NCBI GenBank assembly: GCA_045644565.1
Contig: JAZRHF010000052.1
Coordinates: forward strand, 6,691-70,690
Length of the DNA stretch: 64,000 nt
Source: HGM11501 sp045644565
Lineage (GTDB): Bacteria; Bacillota; Clostridia; CAKSNL01; HGM11501
Direction of reading: 5' to 3'
Below are positions 16,261-25,124 of this stretch, one piece after another. Both the position numbers and the translations under genes were made by a program. Position 1 is the stretch's first letter. The number at the start of each line of letters is the position of its first letter. The notes under the pieces are model-generated. The model had not been told where the DNA came from and did not search any database. It saw nothing but the letters and a program-made list of their open reading frames with translations.

Positions 16261-17022
16261 TTATTTATATTTCTTAATTTCAATGAATAATCTGCCTTTT
16301 TTACTTAAATCTCCGAGTTTTTCGATTACCGCCTTTCCCTTTCCTCTTAAGGAAACCGAATCCCCTTCCGAAAGTCTTTTATCACAGGATTCAAATATTC
16401 TGTGATTCACAGAAACAAGTCCGCGCTTTAATGCCTCCGAAGCATCAGACCTTGAAAGATTAAACATTGCCGCAATCACGGCATCGGCTCTCAATGATGC
16501 CACACTCTTTTTCAAGGTGTCAAATTCTCTTTCTACCTCTATATCTTCGCATCGGCATATTTCGTTTTTTACGTTGCTTTTCTTTACAGATATGAAGTTT
16601 TCCGCTATATAGGATGCCATTTTATTTAAGACAAAAATATAACACTCATTGTCTTTTTTCACAATGTCACCAATATTTTCCCTTGTTATTCCAAGTCCCA
16701 TGAGACTTCCCAAAAAGTCTCTGTGGGAAACATCATTAAAATCTCCCTGAGATTTTATGATGCATATAGGAAATTCGTCTTCTGAAGCACCAAATCCGAG
16801 AACGCATCTTTCAGCATCCTTAAACCCTCCGTAAAAAGAGGCATCCGCCCCCTTGAAAGCAATCTCACAAAGAGCTGAATCCGCCGGAGACAAGAACCCT
16901 GTAAAACAGGCTATACCCCGTTTTTCCGAAAAAGAATAGGCATCGTATGCTTTAGCAAGCATAAGCTTTTCTTCTTCACCTTTTCCGTGGATTATAACAT
17001 CCTGCTTAAGTAAACCAGACAA
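16261..17022 (-). CDS. ylmH: YlmH, S4-domain RNA-binding protein
   Basis: A 253-residue protein. Residues about 15-90 match the YlmH N-terminal region (KGEEEKLMLAKAYDAYSF, FTGFLSPADSALCE). A C-terminal S4 domain (about 178-240; SRSDASEALKRGLVSVNHR) binds RNA. YlmH homologues act on stalled 50S-tRNA complexes and sit next to cell-division genes. The TTG start at 17022 has AGGAG about 11 nt upstream and overlaps the end of yggT by 31 bp; an internal ATG at 16962 would delete conserved residues. Confidence in the TTG start is moderate. Confidence 0.87.
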   Translation of the reverse strand: MSGLLKQDVIIHGKGEEEKLMLAKAYDAYSFSEKRGIACFTGFLSPADSALCEIAFKGADASFYGGFKDAERCVLGFGASEDEFPICIIKSQGDFNDVSHRDFLGSLMGLGITRENIGDIVKKDNECYIFVLNKMASYIAENFISVKKSNVKNEICRCEDIEVEREFDTLKKSVASLRADAVIAAMFNLSRSDASEALKRGLVSVNHRIFESCDKRLSEGDSVSLRGKGKAVIEKLGDLSKKGRLFIEIKKYK

Positions 17023-17255
17023 CGTTCTATTACTCCTATCAACAACATAACTACTACGGGAGAAAAGTCAAGAGGCAAATCTCCAAGGGGTGTTTTCCAA
17101 AGCAAATTCCTTACGGGATTTATTACCGGATCTGTTATTTTGCAAAGAAAAGCATATATTCCGCTATAACCGAAAAATGACATAATACATCTTGCAAGAA
17201 TTATAAATTCATATATTTCCAGTAATCTGTAAAGTATATAAATCAAAATATCCAT
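16992..17255 (-). CDS. YggT family membrane protein
   Basis: An 87-residue protein with two membrane helices (about 2-26 and 62-82) and the family motif ITDPVINPVRNLLWK between them. YggT proteins have been linked to osmotic tolerance and, by conserved position, to division. It lies between sepF (3 bp gap) and ylmH (overlapping), the usual Bacillota order. Confidence 0.9.
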   Translation of the reverse strand: MDILIYILYRLLEIYEFIILARCIMSFFGYSGIYAFLCKITDPVINPVRNLLWKTPLGDLPLDFSPVVVMLLIGVIERCLVYLSRML

Positions 17256-17258
17256 TTA

Positions 17259-17744
17259 TCAATAGCTCCAGGGGAATATACCCTTATTTTTAAGTTCGTC
17301 CTTAAAGTCTCCGAGTATTCCTACATTGTAGGGGGTTACAAGAAAAATCATATTTGATATTTTCTGAATATCTCCTCCGATGGAATATGCCGCACCTGAA
17401 ACAAAGTCAACCATGCGTCTTGCCTGCTCTTTTTCAATCTTCTCAAGATTTACGATTACAGGCTTATTGGACTTTAAGTTGTCCGCAATTTCTCTTGCTT
17501 CTTCAAAGCTTTCGGGCTGAAGTACAACAACCTTAAACTGTGTTGTAGATGTAATATTTACAACCTTTCCCTTTTTGCCTGACTGTCTCTGGGAGTCTCT
17601 CTCCTCATCTCTTTGAGGGAAAATGTCCCTTTTCTCTTCTTTTCTGAAATCATTTTTATTTGATTTTTCTTCTTTTGCTTCAAATTCATCGGAATATTCT
17701 TCAGGTCCGAATATCATATCACCTATTTTATTAAGAATTCCCAT
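17259..17744 (-). CDS. sepF: Cell division protein SepF
   Basis: A 161-residue protein. The N-terminal amphipathic helix (MGILNKIGDMIFG) is the membrane anchor. A charged linker (about 15-60) precedes the SepF core (about 65-155), with VVLQPESFEEAREIADNLKSNKPVIVNLE, which polymerises into rings and binds the FtsZ tail. FtsA is not present in the window, so SepF may be a main FtsZ membrane tether (inference). The ATG at 17744 follows AGAGGTG; the in-frame GTG at 17753 is part of that ribosome site. Confidence 0.92.
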   Translation of the reverse strand: MGILNKIGDMIFGPEEYSDEFEAKEEKSNKNDFRKEEKRDIFPQRDEERDSQRQSGKKGKVVNITSTTQFKVVVLQPESFEEAREIADNLKSNKPVIVNLEKIEKEQARRMVDFVSGAAYSIGGDIQKISNMIFLVTPYNVGILGDFKDELKNKGIFPWSY

Positions 17745-17758
17745 TAAAAACACCTCTT

Positions 17759-18454
17759 TTATTTATTATAGTTTCTTTCTCCAAATATTTTTGTTCCGAC
17801 TCTCACTATGGTAGCTCCTTCTTCAACTGCAACCTCATAATCCCCGCTCATACCCATAGAAAGTGTATCAAACGACGGACAAATAAGCTTTGCCTCTTCG
17901 AAGCATTCTTTCATTTTTTTGAAAATTTCTCTGTTTTCCTCTGCATTTTCAACAAAAGGTGCAACAGTCATAAAGCCCCTGAGTTTAAGATTCGGAAATT
18001 CATTCATTTCCCTTAACACATCTATTATATATTGAGTTTCACTAATTGTCAAACCAAATTTATTGTCTTCTTCGCCTGAATTTATTTCCACCAGACATGA
18101 AACTTCTTTTCCGCATTTTTCCGCTTCGGAATTTATCTTTTCCGCAAGAGCAGGGCTATCCACCGAATGTATCATGAGTGCTCTCGGCACCACATACTTA
18201 ACCTTATTTTTTTGAAGATGTCCTATAAAATGCCAAGGCAAATCAGGTCTTAAATCAAACTTTTCCTTAAATTCCTGAACATAGTTTTCGCCAAGCAAAA
18301 CATCGCACTCTGCCGCTCTTACCGCCTCTTCCAAAGGCTTTGTTTTTGAAACCGCCATAAGAGATACTTCTTCGGGATTTCTGTTGCTCCGCAGTGCCGC
18401 CTCGGAAATTTTCTCCTTAATTATCTTTATGTTTTCTTCAATCGTAAAACTCAC
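17759..18454 (-). CDS. YggS/PLPBP pyridoxal-phosphate homeostasis protein
   Basis: A 231-residue alanine-racemase-fold protein that binds PLP and buffers vitamin B6. The PLP lysine is in LMAVSKTKP. Other family blocks are LLGENYVQEFKEK, WHFIGHLQKNKVKYV, LVEINSGEEDNKFG and LSMGMSGDYEVAVEEG. Length is normal. The start is a GTG with AAGGGGA before it, inside the end of the upstream gene (17 bp overlap). Its homologue ylmE sits in the same place in Bacillus. Confidence 0.92.
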   Translation of the reverse strand: MSFTIEENIKIIKEKISEAALRSNRNPEEVSLMAVSKTKPLEEAVRAAECDVLLGENYVQEFKEKFDLRPDLPWHFIGHLQKNKVKYVVPRALMIHSVDSPALAEKINSEAEKCGKEVSCLVEINSGEEDNKFGLTISETQYIIDVLREMNEFPNLKLRGFMTVAPFVENAEENREIFKKMKECFEEAKLICPSFDTLSMGMSGDYEVAVEEGATIVRVGTKIFGERNYNK

Positions 18455-19607
18455 TTAAATCCCCTTCCACAACTACCACATCATAGTTTTTAATTTCAGT
18501 ACTTCCCGAAGGATTTATGACGGTATGATTACTGTTTCTGTGTATAATCTCTGCCGCCTTGAATATCAAAGAGTTTCCTTTTTTTACAAAAACTCCTTCT
18601 TTTCCATCATAAATATGAATTGCCTCCGTGGGCACTATATACCCCGTAAATCTGTTAAAGGTCAATGTTACATCAATTTTTCTCATGTCACCGATACGGG
18701 AAAAGTCCTTGTCAGAAGATATGGTTACTATGCAAAATCCGTTGTCGGGTTCGGATATGTGCACTATGTTGCCATCTATACGTTCTCCCGTATCTGTTAC
18801 AATTTCAGCCTTAGCCGAGACTTTGGTTTTCGCCGCATAATCAGTCGGAACCTTGCTCATTAAAAGCCAGTTGTAATTGTCAACAATTTTGCACTGCTTA
18901 TCCTTTTTTGACACTTCATTTTCCATTATGTCATCAAATTCAGTAACGGTTATGTTTTGTGCCTTTTCAAAGGTAACAAGGCCTTCATAGCCGTCAGTTC
19001 CCACGGTGAATATTCCTCCCATGGGTGCTTTTTTCGTTTCTCTTCCCGCTGACAGCTTTGACTCAAGAGCTTCCTTTTCTTTATTAAGCTTTTTCTCTTC
19101 ACTCTCGTTAGTGTTTGTTCCGGAATATCTTATGTTCATAAGCCTTACTATATTGTCTCTCGCCAAGGAAGACTCCGATATATCACCCTTTTTCGCTGCA
19201 TCAAAATAGTTTTCCGAATAAAGATCTATAAACTGTTCAATCTTTCCCATATCTCTAACGGTAAGCTCTGTATAGTCATTATCCAATCCGCTGAGCCTGT
19301 CATTTATATCGTCTATTTTAGCGAGAATTTCCCCGTCGGTTTCGTTGTCATATACGGTGGCAATATGGGAACCGCTCGCCACTTTTTCTCCCTCTTCACA
19401 ATAAAGCCTTACATATGACCCTCCGGACAGGTCAACCAACGCTTCGTTTTTCACAATATATCCGACAGCATTCACAGAATCAGTCATGGTCTGCACGGTA
19501 ACGGTTATATTTTTTCTGGGATTAATTTCATTCCAAATAAATATTCCCGCAAAAACAACAGTTACAGATACAAGCAGTACCACTATTAGTAAAACCCGTT
19601 TTCTCAT
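18438..19607 (-). CDS. HlyD-like single-span membrane protein of the division cluster
   Basis: A 389-residue protein with one N-terminal membrane helix (RKRVLLIVVLLVSVTVVFAGIFIW) and an extracellular part. A lipoyl/HlyD-like strand pattern (VRLYCEEGEKVASGSHIATVYD), an alpha-helical hairpin (about 90-180) and a second beta region (about 190-380) resemble membrane-fusion adaptor proteins. No transporter gene is nearby, so an export role is uncertain. Its conserved place between miaA and yggS-sepF suggests an envelope or division role (inference). GAGAGGGA precedes the ATG at 19607, which overlaps the miaA stop by 4 bp (ATGA). Confidence 0.7.
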   Translation of the reverse strand: MRKRVLLIVVLLVSVTVVFAGIFIWNEINPRKNITVTVQTMTDSVNAVGYIVKNEALVDLSGGSYVRLYCEEGEKVASGSHIATVYDNETDGEILAKIDDINDRLSGLDNDYTELTVRDMGKIEQFIDLYSENYFDAAKKGDISESSLARDNIVRLMNIRYSGTNTNESEEKKLNKEKEALESKLSAGRETKKAPMGGIFTVGTDGYEGLVTFEKAQNITVTEFDDIMENEVSKKDKQCKIVDNYNWLLMSKVPTDYAAKTKVSAKAEIVTDTGERIDGNIVHISEPDNGFCIVTISSDKDFSRIGDMRKIDVTLTFNRFTGYIVPTEAIHIYDGKEGVFVKKGNSLIFKAAEIIHRNSNHTVINPSGSTEIKNYDVVVVEGDLSEFYD

Positions 19608-20539
19608 ATATTTTCCCTCTCTGAAAGAAATTTTTCCACCAAGCTTTCCGCTTCGGCAAAAGGATTTCCTCCGCAATCAATAAGCCTTGCATCATCGTTT
19701 CTTCTAAACCAGGTCATTTGCCTTTTCGCATAATGCCTTGTATCTTTTTTAAGCTCCAAAACCGCTTCGGCAAGTTCCATCTCACCTTCAAGCACACTCT
19801 TAAACTCTTTATATCCTATTGCCTGAAGACAAGTTGCCGTTTTGTTTTCTATGGTTTCATAAAGCCATTTAGCTTCCTCAAAAAGGCCTTCTTCCATCAT
19901 CATGTCAACACGCTTTTCAATTCTTTCATAAAGAACCTCTCTGTCATGGGTTAAAACCAGATATAAAACATCGTATCTGCTTTCAACAACTTCTCTCTTA
20001 ATACTTTGCGAAAGACTCATGCCTGTTGACTTTATAATTTCAATTGCCCTTATAACTCTTTTAAGGTTATTGGGATGAAGATTTTTTGCCGCCTCAGAAT
20101 CAAGCTCTTCAAGAATTTTATGAACCCTTTCATTTCCTTCTTTTTCAGCCAGAAGGGAAAGCTCTTCCCTTAGTTCTTCGTTTTCAGCCGCACTGCTGAA
20201 GGTCGATTCTTTAACCAGAGAATCAATATAGAGTCCCGTTCCGCCGGCAACTATCGGAATATGCCCCCTCTTTGCAATATCGCAAATTACCTCATGGGCT
20301 TTCATGCAATAATCAACCACAGAAAAATTCTCATTGATATCAAGAATATCTATCATGTGGTGAGGTGCTTCCTTCTGTTCCTCAATTGTGGGCTTTGCCG
20401 TTCCTATATTAAGTTTTTTATAAATCTGCATGGAATCGGCAGACACTATTTCACCGTCGAATTTTTTAGCCAAGTGAATCGCCAACGAGGTTTTACCCGA
20501 TGCCGTAGGTCCTGCCACCACAATCAAGGGTGTTTTCAT
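19604..20539 (-). CDS. miaA: tRNA dimethylallyltransferase
   Basis: A 311-residue enzyme that adds an isopentenyl group to A37 of tRNAs reading UNN codons. The P-loop VVAGPTASGKTSLA is at residues 6-19, followed by EIVSADSMQIYKKLNIGTAKP and VAGGTGLYIDSL, the family signatures. DTRHYAKRQMTWFRRND is the conserved C-terminal tRNA-binding segment. It overlaps mutL by 4 bp. miaB, which acts next on the same base, is in the same operon upstream of mutS. Confidence 0.96.
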   Translation of the reverse strand: MKTPLIVVAGPTASGKTSLAIHLAKKFDGEIVSADSMQIYKKLNIGTAKPTIEEQKEAPHHMIDILDINENFSVVDYCMKAHEVICDIAKRGHIPIVAGGTGLYIDSLVKESTFSSAAENEELREELSLLAEKEGNERVHKILEELDSEAAKNLHPNNLKRVIRAIEIIKSTGMSLSQSIKREVVESRYDVLYLVLTHDREVLYERIEKRVDMMMEEGLFEEAKWLYETIENKTATCLQAIGYKEFKSVLEGEMELAEAVLELKKDTRHYAKRQMTWFRRNDDARLIDCGGNPFAEAESLVEKFLSERENI

Positions 20540-22440
20540 ATTCTTTTGAATTCCCTTTCTATTTTATCCTTTGTTATTTTTATGCACAAAGGTCTTCCGT
20601 GGGGACAAGTGTTAATACCCTCCAGCGAAAGAACTCTTAACGCAAGGTTTTTCTGCTCTTCCATTGTCAATGTTCTGTTTGCTTTAATTGCAGACTTACA
20701 TGAAACAGAGTACATTGCTCTTTCTTCCAAAAACGTTCTCTTATCATGCCTTGAGTCTGACAAAATATCAATCATTTCGATTAAAATGTCCGAAATGTCC
20801 CCATCTTCCGTGCCTGTGGGAACACACCTTACCATTACGTCTCTTTCTCCCATAGCCTCTGTTTCAAAGCCGATTGAAGAGAAAAATTCCTTATTATCTT
20901 CCCAAACTGCCATCTCTTCGGGATTTAAGGCTACCATTTCGGGAAGCATAAGCATCTGACTTTCGGGTTCTGACGCATCTCTCTTTTTCTTGAGTTCCTC
21001 ATAATTGAGTCGTTCGTGGGCGGCGTGCTGATCTATAATAAGCATTTCCCCGTCCACTTCTGCAAGAATATATGTTTCAAACACCTGACCTATTATCCTT
21101 ACATCCGTCTCCTTCGGAATTTCCATTTCCTGCTGAAGCTCTTTTACATCTTCAAGCTTGATTTCTGTCTGAGGCTCTTCTTTTAAGGGAGCTGTCTCAT
21201 ACTTTACGGCAGGCTCCGATGCAAAAGAAGCAGGCTTTTCTAATGCCTTCGGCATTTCCGTAGGAGAAACAGGAGTTACTCTCGTAAATCCAACGGGAGG
21301 CTTTTTCTCTTCTGTCAGCCTTACAACCGTCTTAAAAGGTTCTTCCTTTTTGGAAGCTTCTTCATTTTTAACCGGGAATATCACTTCTTTTTCAGGAGCG
21401 ATTTTTATATCGGGAGTTCTTTCGTTAGATGCCGTAACAGACGGTACATAGGGCTTTTCATAAAGGGTATTTTTACAGCCCCAGTACAAGCAATCGTAAA
21501 TTTCTTTTTCGTCTATAAATTTAACCTCTGTTTTAGAAGGATGAACATTTACATCCACTCTGTCATTGGCGATTTCCACATTAAGTACCGCAGCAGGGAA
21601 TTTTCCCACCGTAAGCTGATTTTTATAGCTTTCCGAAAGAGCGAAGGACATAACCTTGCTTACAACGCTTCTGCCGTTTACATAAAAGAGCTGCATATTG
21701 CGGTTGGGACGGGCAACTGCCGCACTTCCGATATAACCTGTAACACGGACCCCTTCGCTTTCATAGGAAAGCGGCATCATGTTTTTGGAAAAATCCTTTC
21801 CGAAAACTGCAAAAATTGCATTAAGCAACTCCCCGTCACCGGGAGTGAAGAAAACTTCTTTTCCCGATGCAATATACTTAAAAGAAACATCGGGGCGTGA
21901 AAGTGCCGCCTTCTGACAAACATCGGTAACTGCCGCAGTTTCCGCACTGTCCTTTTTAAGAAACTTAAATCTTGCAGGAGTGTTGTAAAAAAGTTCCTTA
22001 ACGGTTATGGTAGTTCCTCTTTTAGCTCCCACACATTCACTTTCTCCGTATTCTCCGCCTTCTACAGAAATTTTGATACCCATTTCAGCTTCTTCGGTTT
22101 TAGTGATAAGCTCTGTTTTTGAAACAGCGGCAATGGAAGCCAACGCCTCACCACGGAATCCGTAAGTACCGATTGCATAAAGGTCTTCCGCATCTCTTAT
22201 CTTGCTTGTGGCATGGGGCATGAATGCTGTTAAAATATCATCCTCTTCAATTCCCGTGCCGTCATCTGTAACCCTTATATATCCGATACCGCCGTTTTTG
22301 ATTTCAATGGTAATGGACTTTGCTCCTGCATCCAGGGAGTTTTCAATAAGTTCTTTTACCGCTGAAGCAGGACGGGCTACAACCTCACCTGCCGCAATTT
22401 TATTGGATACCGATTTATCAAGTACATGAATTTTTCCCAT
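20536..22440 (-). CDS. mutL: DNA mismatch repair protein MutL
   Basis: A 634-residue GHKL ATPase. The N-terminal ATPase motifs are complete: ELIENSLDAGA, DDGTGI, ATSKI and GFRGEALASIAAV. A variable linker of about 100 residues follows (roughly 330-435). The C-terminal dimerisation domain has QVFETYILAE and DQHAAHERLNYE, the metal-binding endonuclease motif of the DQHAxxERxxYE type, so this MutL should nick DNA itself. This fits the absence of mutH in Bacillota. AAAGGGTGG precedes the ATG. Confidence 0.95.
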   Translation of the reverse strand: MGKIHVLDKSVSNKIAAGEVVARPASAVKELIENSLDAGAKSITIEIKNGGIGYIRVTDDGTGIEEDDILTAFMPHATSKIRDAEDLYAIGTYGFRGEALASIAAVSKTELITKTEEAEMGIKISVEGGEYGESECVGAKRGTTITVKELFYNTPARFKFLKKDSAETAAVTDVCQKAALSRPDVSFKYIASGKEVFFTPGDGELLNAIFAVFGKDFSKNMMPLSYESEGVRVTGYIGSAAVARPNRNMQLFYVNGRSVVSKVMSFALSESYKNQLTVGKFPAAVLNVEIANDRVDVNVHPSKTEVKFIDEKEIYDCLYWGCKNTLYEKPYVPSVTASNERTPDIKIAPEKEVIFPVKNEEASKKEEPFKTVVRLTEEKKPPVGFTRVTPVSPTEMPKALEKPASFASEPAVKYETAPLKEEPQTEIKLEDVKELQQEMEIPKETDVRIIGQVFETYILAEVDGEMLIIDQHAAHERLNYEELKKKRDASEPESQMLMLPEMVALNPEEMAVWEDNKEFFSSIGFETEAMGERDVMVRCVPTGTEDGDISDILIEMIDILSDSRHDKRTFLEERAMYSVSCKSAIKANRTLTMEEQKNLALRVLSLEGINTCPHGRPLCIKITKDKIEREFKRI

Positions 22441-22464
22441 GAAAAATCCACCCTTTCCGATTTT

Positions 22465-25071
22465 TTACGCTTCCTCCGCCTTGTTTTTAAGTTCGTTTAA
22501 TAAGTTCAATGCTTCAAGGGGTGAAATCGTGGTTATATCCGTCATTCTCAGACGGTCAATAATCGAATCCTTAACCATGCCCGACATATCAAGCTGAGTT
22601 TCCCTCTCCACTCTCTCCTTGGGCTTTCTTTCTCTCGGATTTTCCGATTCAACCTTGGTTAAGATTTCTTTAGCACGTTTTATTATGCTGTCTTTAATTC
22701 CCGCAAGACGGGCAACTTCAATACCGTAGCTTTCATCAGCACCGCCTCTTATAATTTTACGAAGGAAAATTATATCATCCCCGCGCTTTTTAACTGCAAT
22801 GCAGTAATTTTTCGTGCCGGGAAGAATACTTTCAAGCTCAGTAAGTTCGTGATAATGGGTTGCAAAAAGTGTTCTTGCCTTTATTTTTTCAGAGCAGTAT
22901 TCAACAATCGCCCATGCCATTGAAAGTCCGTCATAGGTGCTTGTTCCTCTTCCTATTTCGTCCAAAATAATAAGGCTCTTTTTCGTTGCATTATTTACAA
23001 TTTCAGCAACCTCGCTCATTTCAACCATATACGTACTTCTGCCGGAGGATAAATCATCCGAAGCACCCACACGGGTGAAAATTTTATCAACCACCCCTAC
23101 ATGGCAGAATGTTGCAGGAACAAAAGAACCAATCTGCGCCATTAAGGTGATTAATGCCACCTGACGCATATATGTGGATTTACCTGCCATGTTGGGTCCT
23201 GTTATTATCGCCATGGAGTCGCCTTTTCCCGAAAGGTTTGTATCGTTGGGAACGAAAAGTTCCTTTTCATTTATAAGTTCAACTACAGGATGACGGCCGT
23301 CCTTTATTTCAAGATTTTCGCTTCCGTCAACTATGGGCATACAGTAGGAATTTTTAACCGCCACATGAGCAAAGGAGCAAATAACATCCATAACCCCTAT
23401 GGCATGGGAGGTTTTTTGTATGCTTCCGATTTTTTCCTTTACGGCAGATACCACCTTCATAAAGGCTTCGTATTCAAGTCTTATCACCTTTTCAGATGCA
23501 CTTAATACATCCTTTTCAACCTCTTTAAGCTCTTCCGTTATGTATCTTTCGCCGTTGGTAAGGGTTTGCTTTCTTATGTAGTCAAGAGGAACCTTGTCCT
23601 TATGTACATTTGAAATTTCGATGTAGTAGCCGAAAACCTTGTTGTATCCAACCTTAAGCTTGGGAATTCCCGTTCTTTCCCTTTCCCTTGCTTCAATTCC
23701 TGCCAGAATCCCCTTACTGTCTGTCATAAGCTTGTTAAGATAGTCAATTTCCTCGGAAAAGCCCTCTTTAATAATCTTACCTTCTCTGACGGTTATGGGG
23801 GTATCTTTATCCACGATTGCCATATCAATAAGCATGGTTAAATCGTTTAAGATTTCAATATCGTCGCTCTGCTTTTTCATAAAATCAGAGGTGAACTTCT
23901 CGCTTTCTTCCTTTATGGCAGGAAGCATCATAAGTGAAGTTTTAAGTGCCACAAGATCCCTTGGGTTAACAGTTCCGAGAGATACTCTGCTCACAATTCT
24001 TTCAACGTCGTTAACCGAAGAGAAAAGGTCACGAAGGTTAGTTCTCACCTGAAGCTTTTCTGCCGCTTCACCAACAGCATCCTGTCTCTTTTTAATTTTA
24101 ACGGTATCAATAAGAGGTCTTAAAATCCAGCTTTTAACCGTTCTTCTTCCCATGGTGGTTAAGGTTTTATCAAGGACGCTTAAAAGAGTTCCTCTCTTTG
24201 TTTTATCCTGCATATTTTCGCAGAGCTCAAGATTTTTCTGTGCAACGCTTCCCACTTCCATATAGCGGTTCGTGGTGAAAAATTCAATATCCTTCATGTG
24301 GGAAAGTTCAACCTTCTGAGTTTCCATTATGTAGGATAAAAGGGCGGAAAGTGCACCCATCAAAGCTTTTTTATCCTTAAGCTTGTCCCCTTCTTTTCCA
24401 AACTGCTTTCCGATTATGGAAATTGCGTTATCATAATCAAAATAGCTGTCATCGCAGGAAAAGCAAAGTGCTTTTGTTTTATCGTTTATATAGTTAACCA
24501 AAGAAGAATCTGCCACCGCACCGCTTCCAAGCAATATTTCCACGGGTGAAAATCTGTCGATTTCACTTATAAGTTCGGAATTATACTCATCCTTCAAAAA
24601 TTCCGTAACCAAAACCTCACCTGTCGAAACATCGGCAATGGCAAGAGCCGTTACTTCTTCTGACTTATTTATGGAACACATATAGTTTGTAGGTCGGGAA
24701 TCAAGCACCGCCTCATCGGTAATTGTTCCCGGCGTTACAACCCTTATAACGTCACGCTTAACGAGCCCCTTTGCTTCTTTAGGGTCTTCCACCTGTTCGC
24801 AGATTGCAACTTTGAATCCCTTTGAAACAAGACGGGAAATATAGTTATCCGCCGCATGGAAGGGCACACCGCACATGGGTGCACGCTCAGCAAGCCCGCA
24901 GTCCTTCCCTGTTAAAACAAGGTCAAGGGCACTTGATGCGGTTTTCGCATCGTCGAAAAACATTTCGTAAAAGTCTCCCACACGGTACATAAGTATTGAA
25001 TCCGGATATTCGTCCTTTGTAGCAAGATACTGCCTCATCATGGCAGATAATTTGCTTCTGTCCTCGATCAT
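22465..25071 (-). CDS. mutS: DNA mismatch repair protein MutS
   Basis: An 868-residue mismatch sensor. The N-terminal mismatch-binding motif (YRVGDFYEMFFDDA, with the wedging Phe) is at about residues 24-37. The C-terminal ABC ATPase has ITGPNMAGKSTYMRQ (Walker A), the dimer motif DDLSSGRSTYMVEM and LIILDEIGRGTSTYDG (Walker B). It starts 53 bp after the miaB stop, with a 20-bp palindrome in the gap, and is followed by mutL 24 bp later. Length is standard for MutS1. Confidence 0.96.
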   Translation of the reverse strand: MIEDRSKLSAMMRQYLATKDEYPDSILMYRVGDFYEMFFDDAKTASSALDLVLTGKDCGLAERAPMCGVPFHAADNYISRLVSKGFKVAICEQVEDPKEAKGLVKRDVIRVVTPGTITDEAVLDSRPTNYMCSINKSEEVTALAIADVSTGEVLVTEFLKDEYNSELISEIDRFSPVEILLGSGAVADSSLVNYINDKTKALCFSCDDSYFDYDNAISIIGKQFGKEGDKLKDKKALMGALSALLSYIMETQKVELSHMKDIEFFTTNRYMEVGSVAQKNLELCENMQDKTKRGTLLSVLDKTLTTMGRRTVKSWILRPLIDTVKIKKRQDAVGEAAEKLQVRTNLRDLFSSVNDVERIVSRVSLGTVNPRDLVALKTSLMMLPAIKEESEKFTSDFMKKQSDDIEILNDLTMLIDMAIVDKDTPITVREGKIIKEGFSEEIDYLNKLMTDSKGILAGIEARERERTGIPKLKVGYNKVFGYYIEISNVHKDKVPLDYIRKQTLTNGERYITEELKEVEKDVLSASEKVIRLEYEAFMKVVSAVKEKIGSIQKTSHAIGVMDVICSFAHVAVKNSYCMPIVDGSENLEIKDGRHPVVELINEKELFVPNDTNLSGKGDSMAIITGPNMAGKSTYMRQVALITLMAQIGSFVPATFCHVGVVDKIFTRVGASDDLSSGRSTYMVEMSEVAEIVNNATKKSLIILDEIGRGTSTYDGLSMAWAIVEYCSEKIKARTLFATHYHELTELESILPGTKNYCIAVKKRGDDIIFLRKIIRGGADESYGIEVARLAGIKDSIIKRAKEILTKVESENPRERKPKERVERETQLDMSGMVKDSIIDRLRMTDITTISPLEALNLLNELKNKAEEA

Positions 25072-25104
25072 TTAATCACATCCAATCTGTTTTCAGCTCG
25101 TCAC

Positions 25105-25124
25105 GGGACATTCGCGAATGTCCC
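25105..25124. repeat. Perfect 20-bp palindrome directly behind the miaB stop
   Basis: GGGACATTCGCGAATGTCCC is self-complementary and abuts the miaB stop. As RNA it could form a 7-bp stem with a TCGCGA loop. There is no T run, so it is not a standard terminator. It may be an RNA-processing site, a weak pause or a protein-binding site. Confidence 0.7.

Noticed and set aside
20261..20959. Open frame on the plus strand opposite miaA/mutL
   Set aside because: Both underlying genes are complete and conserved; the frame shows no recognisable domain.
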